A DNA stretch of 64,000 bases from Ralstonia condita (lineage in GTDB: Bacteria; Pseudomonadota; Gammaproteobacteria; Burkholderiales; Burkholderiaceae): contig NZ_CATYWO010000004.1 of assembly GCF_958405655.1 (NCBI RefSeq), positions 348,445-412,444 of the forward strand, written 5' to 3'. The position numbers were made by a program, and so were the translations under genes. The notes under the pieces were generated by a model that was given only the letters and a program-made list of their open reading frames with translations, made no database searches and was not told the origin of the DNA. Position 1 is the first letter of the stretch. The number at the start of each line of letters is the position of its first letter. This document shows positions 27,630 to 36,443 of the stretch, one piece after another.

Positions 27630-28655
27630 ATGATGCGCAAGATCCTTGTCGTCGCCCCCAACTGGATCGGGGATGCGCTGATGGCGCAGCCGCTGTTTGC
27701 GCAGATCAAGGCGCGCCACCCGCGCGCGCAGATCCATGCCATCGCGCCCAAATGGGTAGCGCCGGTGCTGGCGCGCATGCCGGAAATCGCCCGTGTCCTG
27801 CCGACCGACCTGGCCCACGGCAAGCTGCAGCTTGGCAGCCGGACCCTGTTCGCGCAGCAGCTCAAGGGCGAAACCTTCGACGCGGCCTACGTGCTGCCGA
27901 ATTCGTTCAAGAGCGCGCTGATCCCGTGGCTGGCCGGCATTCCGTTGCGTATCGGTTACAAGGGCGAATCCCGCCTGGGCGTACTGAATGTGCGCTACCC
28001 GAATCCGCCCAAGAACGAGCGCCCGCCGATGGTCCAGCACTACGCGGCGCTGGCGTTCAAGCCTGGCGCCAGGCTGCCCGACAGCCTGCCCGATCCGAAG
28101 CTGGAGGTCGACGTGCAGCGTGTTGCAGCCACGTCGGCAAAGTTTGGCATCCCGGGCAATGCGAGACTGGTCGCCTTCTGCCCCGGCGCGGAATACGGCC
28201 CGGCCAAGCGCTGGCCCGCCGAACACTTCGCCGAGCTGGCGCAGATGCTGCGCCGGTCCTTTCCATACGCGCAGATCATCACGCTCGGCTCGGGAAAGGA
28301 CCGCGAGATGGCCGACGCCATCGTCGAACGCGCGCCGTTCGTGCGCAACCTGTGCGGCGAGACCTCGCTCGATGAAGCCATCGAACTGCTCGCGCGCTCG
28401 GAAGCCGCCATCTGCAACGACTCGGGCCTCATGCACGTGACGGCCGCGCTGGGACGCCCGCAGGTGGCCGTATTCGGCTCCAGCGACCCCCGCCACACGC
28501 CGCCCCTGTCGCCCGCTGCGAGTATCATGTGGCTCCATCTGGAATGCAGTCCGTGCTTTGCGCGCGAATGCCCGCTTGGCCACCTGCGCTGCCTGCGCGA
28601 CATCGGTCCCGAGATGGTCTTTCACGAACTGCGCCGCCTGCTGCAGCCGCTGTAA
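27630..28655 (+). CDS. waaF: WaaF, ADP-heptose:LPS heptosyltransferase II
   Basis: 341 residues, GT9 family. ILVVAPNWIGDALMAQPLF, FCPGAEYGPAKRWP and NDSGLMHVTAALGRPQVAVFGSSD-type segments are typical. Adds the second heptose to the inner core of lipopolysaccharide at the cytoplasmic face of the inner membrane. Starts at ATG 27630. Confidence 0.93.
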   Translation: MMRKILVVAPNWIGDALMAQPLFAQIKARHPRAQIHAIAPKWVAPVLARMPEIARVLPTDLAHGKLQLGSRTLFAQQLKGETFDAAYVLPNSFKSALIPWLAGIPLRIGYKGESRLGVLNVRYPNPPKNERPPMVQHYAALAFKPGARLPDSLPDPKLEVDVQRVAATSAKFGIPGNARLVAFCPGAEYGPAKRWPAEHFAELAQMLRRSFPYAQIITLGSGKDREMADAIVERAPFVRNLCGETSLDEAIELLARSEAAICNDSGLMHVTAALGRPQVAVFGSSDPRHTPPLSPAASIMWLHLECSPCFARECPLGHLRCLRDIGPEMVFHELRRLLQPL

Positions 28656-28679
28656 CTCGCCCTCCTCCTCATCACCGCC

Positions 28680-29120
28680 ATGCCACGATTTGCCCGCCTG
28701 TTCGAAGCCGCCGAGGACATCCTCGAAGCCTATCGCGATGCGCTCAAGCGCCGCGATGCCGATGGCGCGCTCAAGCTGTGGCTGGACGAGGATTCCGTGA
28801 GCTTCATCCTGCCCGACGGCCAGCGCCTGCATGGCCACGAGCAACTGCGCGGCTGCCTGGATGCGCTGGTCGAGAAGAACCCGGTGTGGATCGAATGCCT
28901 TTCGCAGCAGGTGCATTCGTCGTTGGGCGTATCGATCTTCGAGGCCACCGAGGCGCTGCGCTTTTCTGCCACGGCAACCGAGGCCGACCTGTACGTCCAC
29001 ACGACGTACGTGCTGATGCAGAACCACGAAGGCTGGCGCATCGCGCACGTACACTCGAGCCAGGCCGCCGAGGAACGCGTGGCGGCTTCGATTTCCACCG
29101 TCACGCATTCGCTTCACTGA
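28680..29120 (+). CDS. NTF2-like (SnoaL/DUF4440-type) domain protein
   Basis: 146 residues with the alpha+beta cone-fold pattern: helical N-terminus EDILEAYRDALKRRDADGALKLWLDEDSVSFILPDG, then alternating strands ending WRIAHVHSSQAA. No signal peptide. The family includes both enzymes and binding proteins; function unknown here. 24 bases after waaF, same strand. Confidence 0.75.
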   Translation: MPRFARLFEAAEDILEAYRDALKRRDADGALKLWLDEDSVSFILPDGQRLHGHEQLRGCLDALVEKNPVWIECLSQQVHSSLGVSIFEATEALRFSATATEADLYVHTTYVLMQNHEGWRIAHVHSSQAAEERVAASISTVTHSLH

Positions 29121-29153
29121 GCCTGCCGCGCCGGGGGCAGCCGTATCCGCTTG

Positions 29154-30275
29154 ATGATGCATCCGCTTCGCCGCGCCACCTCTGCTGACCTGAGCCTCGG
29201 CGCCCTGCTGGCGGGGCCGTTCGAGCCTCATGCGTTCCGTTCGCCATGGTGGCTCATTGGCGGCAACGCGCAGACGATCGTGCCGGCGCGCCTGTGGCGC
29301 TTTCCGCGCATCGCCTATCGGCGCGAGCGCTGGGACACACCCGACCACGATTTCATCGACCTCGACTGGACGACGCACGACGCTGATGCGCACGCGCCGC
29401 TCGTCGTCATGTTCCACGGCCTCGAGGGCGATTCGCGCAGTCACTATGCAAGGCTGTTGATGGACGCGCTGCGTGCGCGCCGCTGGCCCGGGGTGGTGCC
29501 GCACTTCCGCGGATGTTCGGGCGAGATGAACCACGCGCCGCGCATGTACCACTGCGGCGATGGCGCAGAAGTCGGATGGATACTCGAACGCCTTTATCAC
29601 AAGTACTGCGCACCGCAAGGTCGCCAGCTGCTGGCCGTCGGCATCTCGCTGGGCGGCAACGCGTTGCTGCGCTACCTGGGTGAGCACGGCACCGACGCAC
29701 GCTATCTGTGTGCCGCGGCGACGGTCTCTGCACCGCTGGATATGCGCGCGGGCGGGGCCGCGCTGTCCCGCGGCTTCAACTTGGTGTACACGCGCATGTT
29801 CCTGCGCACGCTCAAGATGAAGGCCTGCGCCAAGCTCGATCAGCACCCAGGTCTCTATGACCGCGCCGCCATGCTCGCCACGCGCACCCTGGGCGAATTC
29901 GACAATCTCGTCACCGCGCCGCTGCATGGCTATCGCGATGTGCTCGACTATTGGACACGCGCCTCATCCAAGCCGATCCTGCGCGACGTACGTGTGCCCG
30001 CCCTGGTGCTGAACGCGCGCAATGATCCATTCCTGCCGGGGCAGTACCTGCCCAGCCCTGCCGACGTGTCGCCGGACATCGTGCTCGACCAACCGCTGCA
30101 CGGTGGCCATGTCGGCTTTCTGCTGCGTCACGATGCGGGCCTGCGCCACCTCGCTGGCCGCGTCGACTGGATGCCTGCGCGCGTCCTGCGTTTCTTCGAT
30201 GACGTGCTGGGCCGCGGGCAGCAAGCCGCGCAGCCAGCGCCGCCGGTCACTGCCACGGGAGGCGAGCGTGGATGA
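29154..30275 (+). CDS. YheT-family alpha/beta hydrolase
   Basis: 373 residues. WWLIGGNAQTIVPARLW is the family opening; FHGLEGDSRSHYA, PHFRGCSGEMN and nucleophile elbow GISLGGNALL follow, with a late His in LHGGHVGFL. Predicted serine esterase of the UPF0017/AB-hydrolase 4 family, substrate unknown. Two adjacent ATGs (29154, 29157) could serve as start. Its stop overlaps the GTG start of the next gene by 8 bases. Confidence 0.85.
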   Translation: MMHPLRRATSADLSLGALLAGPFEPHAFRSPWWLIGGNAQTIVPARLWRFPRIAYRRERWDTPDHDFIDLDWTTHDADAHAPLVVMFHGLEGDSRSHYARLLMDALRARRWPGVVPHFRGCSGEMNHAPRMYHCGDGAEVGWILERLYHKYCAPQGRQLLAVGISLGGNALLRYLGEHGTDARYLCAAATVSAPLDMRAGGAALSRGFNLVYTRMFLRTLKMKACAKLDQHPGLYDRAAMLATRTLGEFDNLVTAPLHGYRDVLDYWTRASSKPILRDVRVPALVLNARNDPFLPGQYLPSPADVSPDIVLDQPLHGGHVGFLLRHDAGLRHLAGRVDWMPARVLRFFDDVLGRGQQAAQPAPPVTATGGERG

Positions 30276-30849
30276 CATCGTCCGCCAGGCCATGATGAAG
30301 TGGCCGGACGTACCCAATTGCTTCGGTTGGCTGGCCCTGGATCGACGCGGGCAATGGCGCCTGCGCACCGAATTCGCGCAGGCACACAAACTGCCTGGCG
30401 ACCCGATTCGCCATGCGCCGCTGATCGATTTCATCGTGCGCAACTATGGGCGGGACGATGCCGGCCGATGGTTCTTTCAGAACGGGCCGCAGCGCGTATT
30501 CGTGGAGCTTGAATACACCCCCTGGATCATCCGACTGGTCCCTGACGGCGCATCGCAAACCTTCAGGACCACGACAGGCGCGGCGTTCGCGCCTGCCGGC
30601 TGCTTCGCCGATGAGCGCGGCAATGTGCTGCTCTCCGGCCGCGTGGCCGGCGCGGATGCCGAAGACACCATCGCACTGCTGCACGATCACGACCTTGAGC
30701 CGTTTTCAGCGCTGGCGCAGTGGCACGGCGAGGCATGTGGCGCCGCACTCGGTACGCTGACCATCGCCGGCCGCTCGTTCGAGATCGAACCCATCCAGAG
30801 CACAGAGGTGGCACGGCGCTATGGGTTCGTACCGCACCCAGCCGGATAG
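30268..30849 (+). CDS. DUF2946-like-context hypothetical protein coupled to the YheT hydrolase
   Basis: 193 residues from GTG 30268, chosen because GGGAGG lies 6-7 bases upstream and the start overlaps the hydrolase stop; ATG 30292 is the alternative. I do not recognise the family by sequence. It is soluble, has no signal peptide and contains an early LALDRRGQWRLRTE and a basic/aromatic middle (GRWFFQNGPQRVFVELEYTPWI), a pattern common to conserved proteobacterial unknowns. Translational coupling suggests it works with the hydrolase. The name refers to context only; no domain is assigned. Confidence 0.75.
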   Translation: MDDIVRQAMMKWPDVPNCFGWLALDRRGQWRLRTEFAQAHKLPGDPIRHAPLIDFIVRNYGRDDAGRWFFQNGPQRVFVELEYTPWIIRLVPDGASQTFRTTTGAAFAPAGCFADERGNVLLSGRVAGADAEDTIALLHDHDLEPFSALAQWHGEACGAALGTLTIAGRSFEIEPIQSTEVARRYGFVPHPAG

Positions 30850-30857
30850 CGGTCGCG

Positions 30858-32561
30858 CTATTTCGGCAGCGCCTTGTCCTCGGCCTTCTCTTCCTTGTAC
30901 TGCCGCTCCATCTGATGCAGGCGCGCGTCCACCTCGGACAGCGTGTAGAAATCCGCATCCCCCGCGTCGCGCGCGAGTTTGAGCTGCTCCACCGCCGAAC
31001 CCCAAGCGCCATCGCGGGCGTACTTCTCGGCCAGCGCGCGGTGCTGCTCGACGCGTTTGCCCTGATCGGCATAGGCACGGGCGAGCAAATCCCACCAGAT
31101 CGACTGCGCGGTCTCTTCGCGGGTCTTGTCTTTCAGATAAGGGATCGCATCGTTCACGCGGCCCGCAGCAAGCAGCGTCTGTGCGTAGGTGATACCGGCC
31201 GCGCGCGAGAGCGGATACGCAGCCAGTGCGGCGCGCGCTTGCACCAGCGCCTCCGCCGTACGGTTCCGTGCCTGCGCGAGTTCGACAGCGGTGACGTCCA
31301 GGTCGACGCTGCCCGAAGTGATACCGGGGATGTTGCCGTACAGCCGGCGCGCCTCGAGCAACGCCTGCTCGGCCTCGTCCAGCCGCCCTGCCCGCTGATT
31401 CGCGACGGCGATGCCGTACCACAGGGCGGCCCGCGTCTCGACAGGCGCATCCGGCGCCGACGCCAGTTGCGAACGCATCGCGTTGCGCACGTCGATATAC
31501 GCGCTGGTCGACGTCTCCTGCAGCACCCGTGCACGGGCTTTTGCAAAGCCAAACTCGGGACGGCGGGGCTGGCGCGGGTGCGGCAAGCCTCGTGCGCGGT
31601 CCTCCATGTCGGCAATCCGCTCGCCGGTGAGCGGGTGGGTGCGCGCGTAGCCGGGAATAACGCCCGTGTCGGCGATGTTGGTCACACGCTGCAGGCGCCG
31701 GAAGAAATTCGGCATGCCGTCCGGGTTGTACCCCGCGCCCGTGAGTAACGTAAAGCCGACGCGATCGGCCTCGCGTTCAGCGCTGCGCGAGAAGGCGAGC
31801 TGGTTTGACACCGCCGCCGCCTGCCCGCCCATGGCCAGCGCCTGTGCAGCGTCGCCGCTCTTGGTGGCGGCCAGCCCGGCGAGGAGGATCGACGCCAGCG
31901 CAATCCACATCGACTCGCCCGATTTGTCGATACCGCGCGCGATATGCCGCTGCAGCACGTGGCCGATTTCGTGCCCGAGCACCGAAGCCAGCTCCGATTC
32001 GCTTTCCGTGGCCACCAGCGTGCCCGTGTTCACGCCGATGTAGCCGCCCGGCAGCGCGAACGCGTTGATGCCCGGATCGCGCACCGCAAACAACTCGAAG
32101 CTCGACGCCGACGTGCTGCCCGCCACATGCTGCCGCCGCGCGGCCTCGATGAGCTTGTAGCCGATGCCATTCAGGTAATCGGTGAGCAACGGGTCGGGCA
32201 CATAGTCCGGATCGCGACGGATCTGGCGCATCACCCGGTCGCCCAGACGGCGCTCCATCTCGGGCGACAGCGCTGCCGTGGAAGGGTCCCCCATGTCGGG
32301 CAACTCGTACGTCGGCGCGTCGATGACCGCCGGATCCTTCTGCAGATAAGGCGATTGACGACCGATCTGGACGCTGCGGTTCAGGTTGCTCTGCACCTGA
32401 TCGGCTGCGGCAGCAGAGCCCAGGCCCAGGTTGATTGCCGGAGCAGACGCCGGGGCAGGCATCTGCGCAAGCGCGGGCAGCGGCACCGGCGCGAGCCAGC
32501 CCGACAACAACACGGCGGCCGTCAGCTTACGAACCCGCGGCCGAAAGAAGGAATGCGTCAT
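30858..32561 (-). CDS. bepA: BepA-like periplasmic M48 metalloprotease with TPR repeats
   Basis: 567 residues. Signal peptide (LTAAVLLSGWLAPVPLPALA), an M48 protease domain with zinc motif HEIGH (VLGHEIGHVLQRHIA) and downstream Glu region SRSAEREADRVG, then about 200 residues of TPR-like helices. The E. coli counterpart BepA/YfgC edits stalled outer-membrane proteins such as LptD with BAM. Slightly longer than E. coli BepA (487). Convergent with the preceding unknown gene. Confidence 0.88.
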   Translation of the reverse strand: MTHSFFRPRVRKLTAAVLLSGWLAPVPLPALAQMPAPASAPAINLGLGSAAAADQVQSNLNRSVQIGRQSPYLQKDPAVIDAPTYELPDMGDPSTAALSPEMERRLGDRVMRQIRRDPDYVPDPLLTDYLNGIGYKLIEAARRQHVAGSTSASSFELFAVRDPGINAFALPGGYIGVNTGTLVATESESELASVLGHEIGHVLQRHIARGIDKSGESMWIALASILLAGLAATKSGDAAQALAMGGQAAAVSNQLAFSRSAEREADRVGFTLLTGAGYNPDGMPNFFRRLQRVTNIADTGVIPGYARTHPLTGERIADMEDRARGLPHPRQPRRPEFGFAKARARVLQETSTSAYIDVRNAMRSQLASAPDAPVETRAALWYGIAVANQRAGRLDEAEQALLEARRLYGNIPGITSGSVDLDVTAVELAQARNRTAEALVQARAALAAYPLSRAAGITYAQTLLAAGRVNDAIPYLKDKTREETAQSIWWDLLARAYADQGKRVEQHRALAEKYARDGAWGSAVEQLKLARDAGDADFYTLSEVDARLHQMERQYKEEKAEDKALPK

Positions 32562-32665
32562 ACGGAAAGCGCAGTGTGCAGGATCAGCCCGGCTCGGTCA
32601 CTCGACGCCGGCTGCTTGCTATCATAAAACGCTTCGTATCCCCCACCGCAATCACGGTGTCAACC

Positions 32666-33172
32666 ATGTCGCAACTCACCCATTTCGATTCCGCCGGACA
32701 AGCCCATATGGTTGACGTCGGCGAGAAAGCCGTCACGCATCGCGTGGCGGTCGCCACCGGCACGATCCGCATGCTGCCCGAGACGTTCGCACTGGTGCGC
32801 GACGGCACCGCCAAGAAAGGCGATGTGCTGGGCATCGCCCGCATCGCTGCAATCCAGGGGGCCAAGCGAACATCGGATCTGATTCCGCTGTGCCATCCGC
32901 TGGCGTTGACCAAGGTGGGGGTCGAGTTTGATCTGGATGATGCCCAACACAGCGTCCGTTGTACGGTTCGTGCGGAGACGCGCGGGCAGACCGGGGTCGA
33001 AATGGAAGCGCTGACCGCCGTACAGGTCGGGCTGCTGACGATCTACGACATGTGCAAGGCCGTGGATCGGGGAATGGTGATTGGGGATGTGCGGTTGATG
33101 GAGAAGCGGGGGGGGAAGTCGGGGGAGTGGGTGGGGGAGCAGGTGTCTGCCCGAAAACAGAGAGTATCTTAA
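32666..33172 (+). CDS. moaC: MoaC, cyclic pyranopterin monophosphate synthase
   Basis: 168 residues. MVDVGEKAVTHRVAVATG, IQGAKRTSDLIPLCHPL (active-site Lys/His) and VGLLTIYDMCKAVDRGM are MoaC signatures. It forms cPMP in molybdenum cofactor synthesis. I start at ATG 32666; the open frame further upstream overlaps the bepA promoter region. The last 25 codons run through a very G-rich tract (33108-33137) and the end EQVSARKQRVS looks like a short non-conserved tail reaching into accessory sequence. Confidence 0.9.
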   Translation: MSQLTHFDSAGQAHMVDVGEKAVTHRVAVATGTIRMLPETFALVRDGTAKKGDVLGIARIAAIQGAKRTSDLIPLCHPLALTKVGVEFDLDDAQHSVRCTVRAETRGQTGVEMEALTAVQVGLLTIYDMCKAVDRGMVIGDVRLMEKRGGKSGEWVGEQVSARKQRVS

Positions 33173-33207
33173 CGACTCCCTTTGTTACGCACCAAACTCA
33201 GCGGGAG

Positions 33208-33231
33208 TGTCAGGACTTCCGCATTCAAGGC
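33208..33231 (+). repeat. IS256 relic terminal inverted repeat (transposase 3' side)
   Basis: Begins TGTCAGGACTTCC and ends TTCAAGGC reading inward; pairs with 33738-33761 on the other strand with five mismatches. Confidence 0.7.
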
Positions 33232-33394
33232 GTCGTTGAGATTAGCACGAACGGTCGAATGAATCGATCCGCGTAGAGGATAGCGAATTAGTTCGCTGCC
33301 TGCTTTGAGTCACGGGTAGCGCAATCCCAACCTGCTGTGATGTTGCGCAGCGTCAGCCAGATGAGCTTCGGCGCTGCATCATTGCGCAGGATTG
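33224..33394 (-). pseudogene. IS256-type transposase, C-terminal remnant
   Basis: Reads NDAAPKLIWLTLRNITAGWD and, after an in-frame TAA in place of a probable CAA, FAILYADRFIRPF before a stop at 33224-33226. Both are typical of the IS256 transposase end. Confidence 0.65.
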
Positions 33395-33396
33395 GC

Positions 33397-33576
33397 CTCA
33401 GGGGTGCTGCACGACGGCACTCGCCGCATGCTGGGCCTGTGGATCGAAAACACCGAAGGCGCCAAGTTCTGGATGAAGGTGTTCAACGATCTCAAGACGC
33501 GCGGGGTGGGCGACATCCTGATCGCCGTGACTGACTTCCTCAATTGCATGCCCGAAGCGCTGGCAGCCGTGCCCGC
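33397..33576 (+). pseudogene. IS256-type transposase, central remnant (inverted)
   Basis: Reads MLGLWIENTEGAKFWMKVFN then DLKTRGVGDILIAVTD and MPEALAAV, the conserved stretch around the second catalytic Asp of the IS256 DDE domain. It is on the strand opposite to the other two pieces. Confidence 0.75.
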
Positions 33577-33713
33577 TCGAACAGGGTTTTCTTGAGGGCG
33601 AGCGTCGCGGCATTGCTGGCTTCGGCTTACATCGGGCCGCTGCCGAACTGTTCAAGCAGTTCGGCGCGGATTTCCAACAAATCGGCCGGCTTGGCTTTCG
33701 GTTTACGAGGCAT
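33572..33713 (-). pseudogene. IS256-type transposase, N-terminal remnant
   Basis: ATG 33713 has AGGAGA 4-5 bases upstream and reads MPRKPKAKPADLLEIRAELL then EQFGSGPM, a stop at 33627-33629, and further in frame AEASNAATLALKKTLFERAR, matching the IS256 transposase N-terminus. Confidence 0.7.
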
Positions 33714-33737
33714 AACGTCTCCTTGCGAGCATCTTAT

Positions 33738-33761
33738 GCCTTGAACACGAAATTACTGACA
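33738..33761 (-). repeat. IS256 relic terminal inverted repeat (transposase 5' side)
   Basis: Reading inward on the minus strand it starts TGTCAGTAATTTCG and ends TTCAAGGC; partner of 33208-33231. Confidence 0.7.
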
Positions 33762-33769
33762 GGCCTGAC

Positions 33770-34285
33770 TCAGCGGCACTCTGCCGGGGCATACTTTGCC
33801 GCCAACGTAGGAGCACTTGCTGATTTCACATCTCCCGGAAACACCTTATTTGCTGCACCGCAGACCCATTGGATCGGACCTGCCTGCGCGTTTGCAGTTG
33901 TGAGGTTTATGGCAGTATCCCCGTCGCCGGTGTACGGCACCAAGACCAGTCGATTACTTCCTGCAGGTGCGATCTTGCCTTGAAATTCGATGGCAATGGT
34001 TCCCGTGGTTTTGTCAATGCTTATACCGCTAACATTTTCCGTACGAACCGCACTTGCAGCCCCCAGCGACAAGTCTAATTTCCCAGCAACGGCATTCTCA
34101 GCAACCAATACCTTACTCTCTGAGGCAAGCGCTAGTCCTTCGGTAACGCGCGAGCGCGTGAGATAGTCCTGGTACGCCGGTAAAGCGATTGCCGCCAGAA
34201 TACCGACAATAGCGACAACAATCATGAGCTCGATCAATGTGAAACCAGCTTCAATTCGATGGTTTCTCTGGCACTTTAAGTTCAT
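33770..34285 (-). CDS. pilA: Type IV pilin (first copy)
   Basis: 171 residues. A 14-residue basic leader ends in Gly before FTLIELMIVVAIVGILAAIA, with Glu at mature position 5: a classic type IVa prepilin cleaved and methylated by PilD. The C-terminal Cys pair (WVCGAAN ... PAEC) closes the D-region loop. Strong ribosome-binding site AAAGGAGGTG 4-5 bases before ATG 34285. It lies 167 bases downstream of pglL on the same strand; the IS256 relic abuts its stop codon. I could not find a sigma-54 promoter as good as that of the second copy. Confidence 0.92.
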   Translation of the reverse strand: MNLKCQRNHRIEAGFTLIELMIVVAIVGILAAIALPAYQDYLTRSRVTEGLALASESKVLVAENAVAGKLDLSLGAASAVRTENVSGISIDKTTGTIAIEFQGKIAPAGSNRLVLVPYTGDGDTAINLTTANAQAGPIQWVCGAANKVFPGDVKSASAPTLAAKYAPAECR

Positions 34286-34452
34286 TACACCTCCTTTGTT
34301 GGTCCTCTGAAATCCAAATGCTCGTTTTCACTCAGCAGCGGATGACACAAGATTAAAGGAGTAAGCACCACCGTGATTGAAGCACAACAACTTTTGTTCT
34401 TTTAGTAAGAATTGGATTACCGAATAGCAAGACACCTCTTGGCGTCCGGCTT

Positions 34453-36228
34453 CTATTGTGATGACACCGAAGGCTGTTCCCTCAGCGGCACCTCGACCAG
34501 CAAGTGTTCAGCTCTCAGGCGCGCGCAAAAGGCCTTCAGCACCTCTTTCCTTTGGGCACAGGCTTGCGAAATCAGTGTGGACTGCTCGGCATAGGTATTT
34601 CCTTCCCAATAGTTATTCGACATGCGGCGCAGCTGCCGGACAGCTTCGTCGGTCTTACCCAGGTAGGCAAGCGCGAGAGCATAACGCTGGACCGTAGCAG
34701 AACCTGGATAAAACTGTGCCGCCTGAAGTTCGAGCTTGACCAGTGTCGGAGCAACTTCCGGAATGACAAACCAGTGAATCGCCATCGCGAGGTTCTCGTA
34801 TGGCAGCAAGAGGGTCCATCCATGCGTACGGTAACGGGCTAACTCCTTCTGCAATCCGTCCGGGCCGTAATGCAAACGCTCTACGGCCTTGTAGTCCCCC
34901 CAAAGGTGCGCCATGAGCGCCGCTCCGACCATGGTAACAATCGCGGTCGATGCCCATGTCATACCGGCAGATGGTACACGCAGCGTCCGGTCATCCACAT
35001 AACCCAACGCGAATGCGCAGGGCAGTAGGAAGAACATGTAGTGCAGCGGGTACTCAAGCATGGAATGTGCGCCCATCACCATCAGGATGGCAAGCAAGAA
35101 CATCAGTCCAGGCGTCATGCGACGCTTTCTAAGACTCCAGATAAAACCCAGAACAGGCAGCGCCACGGCCAGCAAGCCAAACACACCCACCTTAGCCAAC
35201 AGGTCCAGCACGATGTTATGCGCATTGAAAGACACTTCGACACGACCGAGCACGTCCGTCTGGACAAACTGGTTCCAGGCATAGTCCCCCCAACCGCCGC
35301 CAAGCCACGGATGGGCCAAGAATATATGCCAAGCGTGGTTCCAGAGCAGCCGCCGCAGCCCTGCCCCCTCCTGCATGCGATCACCCAGAGAGCCCGGCAG
35401 ATCCAGATGCCAAAGCAAATTGGCATGAGCGACAAGCCAGTCGAAAACTTCATATACCGCGGCCAGCAGCACAACCGGCGCACACACGAGCATCCATCGA
35501 CGCAGGCCGCGCTGATCCTCCGTCCACGCAAACCCCGCCAGAGCGCCAACGATGACGATGTACAGCCACGAGATGCGAGAGAAGGTCAGTACCATGCCCA
35601 GCAGCAATACCATCGCTACCGGGATCAGTGGAATCCAGGCACGTTGACGCTTGGATGCGAAGAAAGCGCAGGCGGCCAGTCCGAATGCAAGGTAGGACGC
35701 AAGGTGGTTGGGCTGGTTCATATTGCCCCACATGCGCCTGCCTGCTCCCGTCGGCAGCATCGAAAAGAGCGTGACAGGCAGATCAGCCACGCGGAACAAC
35801 TGCACCAACTCGATGGCTACATTAACCAAGCCGCCCAGAATCAAGCCGAATGCAAAAGCCTCCAATGTGCCCGGCAAATCGCGGCAGCGGACACCAAGCC
35901 CGCAAGCGCAAGCGGCCGCAAGCAAGAATACCGTCGCCGCAAGCGACAAGAACGGATTCAGAGGCGACGCAAGCTGGAGTTGCACAAACAGGACGCCGAT
36001 CAAGGCAAGCGGCGCCAATGCAATTCTCGGTAACCCCGTATCGTGGCGCCATGTCAGTGTAAGCACGACGATGGCCAGGACAGCCCAGCAGACACCCGCG
36101 GCAAATTCGGAATAGAACGTGGGCAGCGGAAATGTATGCAAAGCCACCAGATAGGGCAGCACTGCACATGCGACAAGAGCAGGCCAGAGCAGCAAGGGCG
36201 GTAAAAGCGAGAAGTGGAGTCGATTCAT
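34453..36228 (-). CDS. pglL: PglL-like O-oligosaccharyltransferase (pilin glycosylation ligase)
   Basis: 591 residues, about twelve membrane segments in the first about 430 residues, then a soluble TPR-like tail (AQFYPGSATVQRYALALAYL). The Wzy_C/ligase loop has MLPTGAGRRMWGNMNQPNHL and LGGGWGDYAWNQF, and the next block HSMLEYPLHYMFFLLPCAFALG is the Wzy_C_2 region, as in PglL/PilO-type O-OTases that move lipid-linked glycan to Ser/Thr of pilin in the periplasm. ATG 36228 is chosen as it starts the first membrane segment; no good ribosome-binding site is seen. Flanked by pilin genes on both sides, which supports pilin as substrate; O-antigen ligase is the alternative. Confidence 0.82.
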   Translation of the reverse strand: MNRLHFSLLPPLLLWPALVACAVLPYLVALHTFPLPTFYSEFAAGVCWAVLAIVVLTLTWRHDTGLPRIALAPLALIGVLFVQLQLASPLNPFLSLAATVFLLAAACACGLGVRCRDLPGTLEAFAFGLILGGLVNVAIELVQLFRVADLPVTLFSMLPTGAGRRMWGNMNQPNHLASYLAFGLAACAFFASKRQRAWIPLIPVAMVLLLGMVLTFSRISWLYIVIVGALAGFAWTEDQRGLRRWMLVCAPVVLLAAVYEVFDWLVAHANLLWHLDLPGSLGDRMQEGAGLRRLLWNHAWHIFLAHPWLGGGWGDYAWNQFVQTDVLGRVEVSFNAHNIVLDLLAKVGVFGLLAVALPVLGFIWSLRKRRMTPGLMFLLAILMVMGAHSMLEYPLHYMFFLLPCAFALGYVDDRTLRVPSAGMTWASTAIVTMVGAALMAHLWGDYKAVERLHYGPDGLQKELARYRTHGWTLLLPYENLAMAIHWFVIPEVAPTLVKLELQAAQFYPGSATVQRYALALAYLGKTDEAVRQLRRMSNNYWEGNTYAEQSTLISQACAQRKEVLKAFCARLRAEHLLVEVPLREQPSVSSQ

Positions 36229-36357
36229 GCGCGAGGTTGTAGAACAACGTTCAGGAGGGCAAAAGAACAAACACGGGGTAAGGGTGCCGAGTTTAGCCCA
36301 GCGAGCCAGCGGCATTTGCAGTGCATTAGTCTCGCATCAGAGCGTCGAACTACGACG

Positions 36358-36392
36358 AACAAAAAAAGGGCGCTCGCGGGCGCCCTTTCATT
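36358..36392 (-). terminator. Terminator after the second pilA
   Basis: Minus strand: stem GGGCGC / GCGCCC with extra A-T pairs, short loop and TTTTTTT. It separates this pilA from pglL, so most transcripts should stop before pglL. Confidence 0.85.
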
Positions 36393-36443
36393 TCAGACCC
36401 AAGAGATTAGCTGCTCATTGCATATCTTGGGAAAGAAGAGTGC

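Larger units (their letters stand above)
33196..33776 (-). mobile_element. Scrambled IS256-family insertion sequence relic
   Basis: Bounded by imperfect terminal inverted repeats 33208-33231 and 33738-33761 (19 of 24 positions match) and flanked by the 9-base direct repeat ACTCAGCGG at 33196-33204 and 33768-33776, a target duplication of the size made by IS256-type elements. Inside are three transposase pieces: N-terminus on minus, middle on plus, C-terminus on minus, so the central part is inverted and much is deleted (about 560 bp versus about 1.3 kb for an intact copy). The right duplication overlaps the pilA stop codon. No functional transposase remains. Confidence 0.75.

Noticed and set aside
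27513..29927. An 804-codon minus-strand frame across waaF, the NTF2-like gene and yheT
   Set aside because: Antisense to well-supported genes and without any recognisable motif.
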